Source: Actinomadura luteofluorescens (lineage in GTDB: Bacteria; Actinomycetota; Actinomycetes; Streptosporangiales; Streptosporangiaceae). From it: a stretch of 64,000 nucleotides of DNA. Of the stretch, positions 60,263-64,000 are shown piece after piece. Each line of letters opens with the position of its first letter. The stretch's first letter is position 1. Location of the stretch: NCBI RefSeq assembly GCF_013409365.1, contig NZ_JACCBA010000001.1, forward strand, positions 4,154,001-4,218,000, in the 5' to 3' direction. The position numbers and the translations under genes are program-made. Under the pieces are notes generated by a model. That model ran no database searches. It was not told where the DNA came from and saw only the letters and a list, made by a program, of their open reading frames with translations.

Positions 60263-61399
60263 TCAGGAGGGGAGCCCCGAGGGCGGCTTCGGCATGGTGT
60301 CCGTCCAGCCCGAGTCGCGCACGGCCCAGTAGCCGATCACGAAGCCGGGCTCGCGCGTCCGGTAGGCGCCGCCGGGCCGCGTCAGCACCCGCTGCTCGGC
60401 GAGCAGCATGCCGTCGCGCCGGTCGAACACCAGCTCGGAGCGGACGCGGTACTCGCCCTGCTCCTGCGGTGGCGCGCCAAGCCCGGCGTCCACGCGCACC
60501 GGTTCGTCGGCCGCGGCGAGCGCGACGCCGGTGCGGCCGAGCGGGTCGGTGGCCCGGCCGACCGCGCGGATGCCGGGCTGCGCGGCGAGGGCCCGCATCA
60601 GTCCCGCGCGCACCTTCGGGGGCAGCGGTGACAGCTCCAGCAGGTCCGAGGTGACCAGCATCTTGTCGGACGGGCTCATCGGGCGGCCCGCCGGGACGGG
60701 GACCCCGGCCTTCCCACCGGAGTCGAAGAACATCTTCGCGAGCGCGCCGGGGTCGGTGGGCAGCTCCTGGATCCGCGCCACCGTCATCGTCCTGCCGCCC
60801 ACGAGGAACGTGCCGCCCCGGGACGCGCCCTCGCGGTTCGCCTTCCACTGCGTGGTGCCGCGCGTGTAGGTGGAGTAGTGGTCCTTCTCCCAGACCCGGA
60901 AGGTCCCCGGAGACCCGGCGCGCTTCCACGCGGCCGCGTCCTGCGGGGTGAGCGGACGGGCCGGCAGGTCCCGCCCGTAGAACGCCCCACCGTCACCGGT
61001 CCTGGCGCCCGCCCACTGGAACCCCTCGCTGTGCGCGCCGACGATCGCGTACTCGCCCGACTCCGGCCGCATGAGGAACGACCGGCCCTGGATCTGGTCG
61101 GAGAACCAGTACCGGCCGGTCGGCTGCGCGGCGGCCCTCTCCGCCGCCGCGAGCACGGCCCGCTTGCCGAGGTCGACCGCGGGCGGAGCGGGCGAGCCGG
61201 ATCCCGTGACGGTCACGGCGATCGCCACGGCCGCGCCCGCGGCGACCAGGCCGAGCCCGGCCCTGAACCGCCATCCGACCCGGACGCGGCGGCGGGACGC
61301 CGGCTCCTCGAACACCCGGGCCCGGGCCTCGGTCATCTCCCGCAGCGCCGGCGGCGCGGGCTCCCCGTACGCCTCGCGGATCATGCTGAGCTCATCCAT
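60263..61399 (-). CDS. CU044_5270 family membrane protein
   Basis: 378 residues from ATG 61399, overlapping the sigma stop by 8 bp. Same layout as its paralog: short N-terminal cytoplasmic part (MIREAYGEPAPPALREMTEA), one membrane helix (AGLGLVAAGAAVAIAVTVTG, about 47-66), exported domain with GRYWFSDQI, DLPARPLTPQDAAAW, GIRAVGRATDPLGRTGVAL. Predicted membrane partner of the ECF sigma factor encoded just upstream. Function not shown experimentally to my knowledge. Confidence 0.85.
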   Translation of the reverse strand: MDELSMIREAYGEPAPPALREMTEARARVFEEPASRRRVRVGWRFRAGLGLVAAGAAVAIAVTVTGSGSPAPPAVDLGKRAVLAAAERAAAQPTGRYWFSDQIQGRSFLMRPESGEYAIVGAHSEGFQWAGARTGDGGAFYGRDLPARPLTPQDAAAWKRAGSPGTFRVWEKDHYSTYTRGTTQWKANREGASRGGTFLVGGRTMTVARIQELPTDPGALAKMFFDSGGKAGVPVPAGRPMSPSDKMLVTSDLLELSPLPPKVRAGLMRALAAQPGIRAVGRATDPLGRTGVALAAADEPVRVDAGLGAPPQEQGEYRVRSELVFDRRDGMLLAEQRVLTRPGGAYRTREPGFVIGYWAVRDSGWTDTMPKPPSGLPS

Positions 61400-62003
61400 G
61401 GTCGTCCTCCTGAACCTGTGCGGGGTCGGTGCCGCCGAGCGCCGCGCGCACCTTCTTCCTGGCCCGGCTGAGCCGCGACCCGACCGTCCCGTACGGGATG
61501 CCGAGGGCGGCCGCGATCTCCTCGTGGGTGAGGTCGGCCAGCGCGACGAGCAGCAGCACGTCCCGCTCGCCCGCGGGGAGTGCGGCGAGCGCGCCGGCCA
61601 GCGGGCCGCGCAGGCCCTGCGCACTGACGCGGGCGTCCACCCGGTCCGCGTGCCCGCCCTCGTGCCGGCCGGGGCCGAGCCGCGCGCGGGCCCGCAGCCC
61701 GCGCACCTCGCCGCGCCGGTGCTTGCCGATGACGTTGGTCGCGATGCCGTAGAGCCAGGTCCGCACGTTCGCCCGCGCGGCGTCGTAGCGCTCCCGCCCG
61801 CGGAACGCCTCCAGGAAGGTCTGGGCGGCGGCGTCGGACGCGGCGTCCGGGCCGAGCCGCCTGGCGGCGTACCCGTGGATCTCGGCGAAGTAGGCGTCGA
61901 AGATCTCGCCGAACCGTTCGGGGTCGTTCAGGGACATCCGCAGGACGCCCGAGTGGTCGGCCCGCCCCCGGGGTGGGTCTGCGGTGAGGGGTTCCCCTGT
62001 CAT
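61392..62003 (-). CDS. ECF-type RNA polymerase sigma factor
   Basis: 203 residues. Region 2: FGEIFDAYFAEIHGYAARRLG, SDAAAQTFLEAFRGRERYD, RTWLYGIATNVIGKHRR; region 4: LPAGERDVLLLVALADLTHE, IPYGTVGSRLSRARKKVR. Closely related to the sigma at 59501-60139 across both regions, so the two modules arose by duplication. A spacer of about 70 bp separates it from the subtilase gene upstream. Confidence 0.93.
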   Translation of the reverse strand: MTGEPLTADPPRGRADHSGVLRMSLNDPERFGEIFDAYFAEIHGYAARRLGPDAASDAAAQTFLEAFRGRERYDAARANVRTWLYGIATNVIGKHRRGEVRGLRARARLGPGRHEGGHADRVDARVSAQGLRGPLAGALAALPAGERDVLLLVALADLTHEEIAAALGIPYGTVGSRLSRARKKVRAALGGTDPAQVQEDDHG

Positions 62004-62075
62004 GTGCTGCCTTTCCGTGGCGGATGGCGGTCACCTCGTATCACCCGGAACCCCTCACCGCTTTCGCGCCGCGGC

Positions 62076-64000
62076 CTACCGGACCCGGTAGGCGCGGATG
62101 ATGCTCTGGTCGACGCCGCTGCCGCCCGCGTCGTTCGCGGTGACGCGCAGCGACACGGCCTGCCCCTTGACCGGCGCGGGGAGCGGCGCGCTGAACCGCC
62201 CGCCGCCGAGGGCCTTCACCTGGACGGCCCGCCAGGTCCCGCCGTCGTCCGCGGACGTCCAGAACCGCAGCCCGGTGACCTCGGCTCCGCCGGAGCCCGC
62301 CATCCGCGCGACGGTGAGCACGGCGGGCTCACCGGACGGCTGGTTGCGCAGGTCGAGGTTGAGGTCGTAGTCGACGAGGAGGAGCGGGAGGTTGGCGCTC
62401 TTGTGGCCGCGCGGCTCACCGGAGCGGAACGTCCACGACGTCGACGTGCGGGTCGACACCGGCAGGAAGGCCGACGCGTCGTTCTCGTACGTCAGCCGGT
62501 ACGCCGCCTCCTTGGACGGGACGGTGAACTCGGCGAACGGGCCGTTCTTCTCACCCAGCTTCTCCTCCCCCGCGAACAGCGCCATGTGTCCCTTCACCTC
62601 GTGCATGGCGCAGTCGAAGCCGTCCGGACGGGTCTGGAGGTCGACGAGCGAGACGCGCATGCTCTGCCCGGTGCGGGCCGCGGGGTACCGGGCGCAGCCG
62701 CTGGGCGTGACCCCGGTACCCGAGTACGGGCCGGGACGCAGCGGCTGGCGGCCCCAGCGGTCGGAGACGCGCTCGCCCGGCTCCAGCGCGCCGAAGGGCC
62801 CTTGGTCCACCCAGAACTCCTCACCGAACTTGACGAACCCCTCGTCGCCCCACAGCAGGCCGGGGCCGGTCGAGACGTAGTCGGTCCGGGACGTTCCGGG
62901 CTTGACGTCACCGCTCCCCTCGAAGATCAGCAGACCCTCCGGGCTGATGCCGTAGCGCTTCTCGCTCATGGGGATGCCCGGGTCCCCGTCGAACGCGGCG
63001 AACTCCTGGTCGACCCGGGTCATCCGCTCCAGCTCGGCGCCGGTGACCACGTGCGTCAGGTCGGCGGGGATCCCGGCGCCCAGGGGGTGGAGGACGTCGT
63101 AGACCGTCCCGGGCGCGGTGAGCCGGTGGTTGGTGTAAGCGCGGAACGTCCCGGTCTCGACGCCGTCCATCGGCTGGGCGTACACGGGCGCCTTCGCGGG
63201 ATCGAAGGAGTAGGCGCTGTACCACCACAGTCCCTGGCCGGCGTCGCGGACCATGTCCGCGGACAGCATCGCCTGCTCGGTCTCGACGCCCTCGACGCGC
63301 GCGCCGACCCGCACGGCGGCGGCGCCGTCGAGCGTGACGGACGTGGGCCCGTCGACGACCACCTCGGGGTCGCCGGCCAGGGCCGAGCGCCAGTCGCCGA
63401 AGTCGTCCACGTTGCCGAGGACCGCGTAGCGGCCGTCCGGGACGCGGACCTTCGCCGTCCCGGTGGCGTCGACCCCCTCGGCGAACAGCGCCATGTCGGC
63501 CAAGTCGACCACGGTGGCCGAGGCGGAGAAGTTCGCCGGGTCGGTGCCGGGCAGCGGCGTGGCCTTGATCGTGAGGTCGTGCGACGGGGGCTCGACGTAG
63601 AACGTCACGGGCGTTTCGAGCGTGGCGCCGCCGCCCGTGGCCGTCACCACGGCCGTGTACAGGCCGGGACGGCCGGCGAGCCTGGCCGCGTCGACGGTCA
63701 GCGCGGCCTCGCCGGTGCCGCCCGCCGGGACGTCCACGGCGGGCGGGACGCTCGCGGCGCCGTCCGCCTCGCGACCGCGGCGGTCGACGACCCGCACGCC
63801 CAGCCTCATGCGGACGGGCCTCGGGGCCTGGGACGTCCAGCCGAGCTTCGCGGACAGCGCACCGTGCTCGGGGAACCGCGACGTGCCGAGGTCGACGATG
63901 CTCTGCGTGGCGAGGACGGGGCTGGTCGCGGCCTCGCCCGCGTCGAGGCGTCCGGCGCCGCGCTCGTAGGCGTCGCCGCCGGTCGCGGGGTCGGCCGTCC
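62076..64000 (-). CDS. S8 family serine peptidase, C-terminal part (partial)
   Basis: The frame is open to the right edge, so the start lies beyond the window; 641 residues are visible. At the edge the sequence reads TGGDAYERGAGRLDAGEAA, the helix that follows the catalytic GTSMA block in large subtilisin-like secreted proteases. The catalytic triad itself is outside. After it come Fn3-like and other beta-domains (LGTSRFPEHGALSAKLGW; GLYTAVVTATGGG; FLPVSTRTSTSWTF) and a C-terminal beta sandwich (SLRVTANDAGGSGVDQS). Extracellular protease. It lies upstream of two sigma/CU044_5270 modules on the same strand. Confidence 0.8.
   Translation of the reverse strand, partial: TADPATGGDAYERGAGRLDAGEAATSPVLATQSIVDLGTSRFPEHGALSAKLGWTSQAPRPVRMRLGVRVVDRRGREADGAASVPPAVDVPAGGTGEAALTVDAARLAGRPGLYTAVVTATGGGATLETPVTFYVEPPSHDLTIKATPLPGTDPANFSASATVVDLADMALFAEGVDATGTAKVRVPDGRYAVLGNVDDFGDWRSALAGDPEVVVDGPTSVTLDGAAAVRVGARVEGVETEQAMLSADMVRDAGQGLWWYSAYSFDPAKAPVYAQPMDGVETGTFRAYTNHRLTAPGTVYDVLHPLGAGIPADLTHVVTGAELERMTRVDQEFAAFDGDPGIPMSEKRYGISPEGLLIFEGSGDVKPGTSRTDYVSTGPGLLWGDEGFVKFGEEFWVDQGPFGALEPGERVSDRWGRQPLRPGPYSGTGVTPSGCARYPAARTGQSMRVSLVDLQTRPDGFDCAMHEVKGHMALFAGEEKLGEKNGPFAEFTVPSKEAAYRLTYENDASAFLPVSTRTSTSWTFRSGEPRGHKSANLPLLLVDYDLNLDLRNQPSGEPAVLTVARMAGSGGAEVTGLRFWTSADDGGTWRAVQVKALGGGRFSAPLPAPVKGQAVSLRVTANDAGGSGVDQSIIRAYRVR

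Overview
The window is 64 kb of very GC-rich DNA with GTG/ATG starts, GGAGG-type ribosome sites and short intergenic gaps. Several families point to a mycelial actinomycete, most likely of the Streptosporangiales / Thermomonosporaceae (Actinomadura-like) type: WhiJ-like XRE regulators with DUF5753, small DUF397 partners, S-adenosylmethionine methyltransferases of the DUF574 type, CU044_5270 proteins beside ECF sigma factors, and EtfD. The genus is an inference from gene content; no rRNA gene is present.

Layout. 0-3 kb: a DUF4132 protein. 3.2-7.6 kb: a divergent catabolic locus. VOC protein, CMD-family protein and ACAD10/11-type acyl-CoA dehydrogenase lie on the minus strand; a TetR regulator and a kinase fused to DUF6285 lie on the plus strand. 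Together they look like a 4-hydroxyacyl-CoA (LvaABC-like) pathway. 7.7-9.1 kb: secreted lamin-tail protein and SDR. 9.2-15.1 kb: a dense WhiJ/AbaA-like regulatory neighbourhood (two XRE-DUF5753 genes, three intact and one decayed DUF397 gene, an anti-sigma-type ATPase, a methyltransferase). 15.2-29.6 kb: mixed housekeeping and accessory genes (metallohydrolase, PRC-barrel, agmatinase family, secreted hydrolase, aminotransferase IV, two MerR circuits, Rieske membrane protein, Nudix, methyltransferase, a Tat-exported TPR/retropepsin-like protein).

29.9-43.7 kb is an accessory island ending at an intact tRNA-Gly(CCC). It holds three RibD_C/DHFR-like reductases, AraC, SnoaL-like, SMI1/KNR4-like, alkylsulfatase, DUF389 and Uma2 genes, an IS5 remnant and a decayed acetyltransferase. 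Copies of the tRNA 3' end and of its terminator recur inside the island, together with tandem pairs of an 11-bp motif that looks like integrase arm sites. I read this as a stack of attachment-site scars enclosing small cassettes with no integrase.

43.8-64 kb is core-like: dcd, a glycine-betaine ABC transporter, a ZIP transporter, etfD, thiolase and 3-hydroxyacyl-CoA dehydrogenase (divergent), a TetR-controlled MFS exporter with a clear operator, two tandem ECF sigma / CU044_5270 pairs, and the C-terminal part of a subtilase running off the right edge.

Three genes between 9.2 and 16.1 kb each carry one extra base in a G/C run that breaks an otherwise normal reading frame. This pattern is more easily explained by consensus errors than by three independent mutations, so these genes may be intact in the organism.
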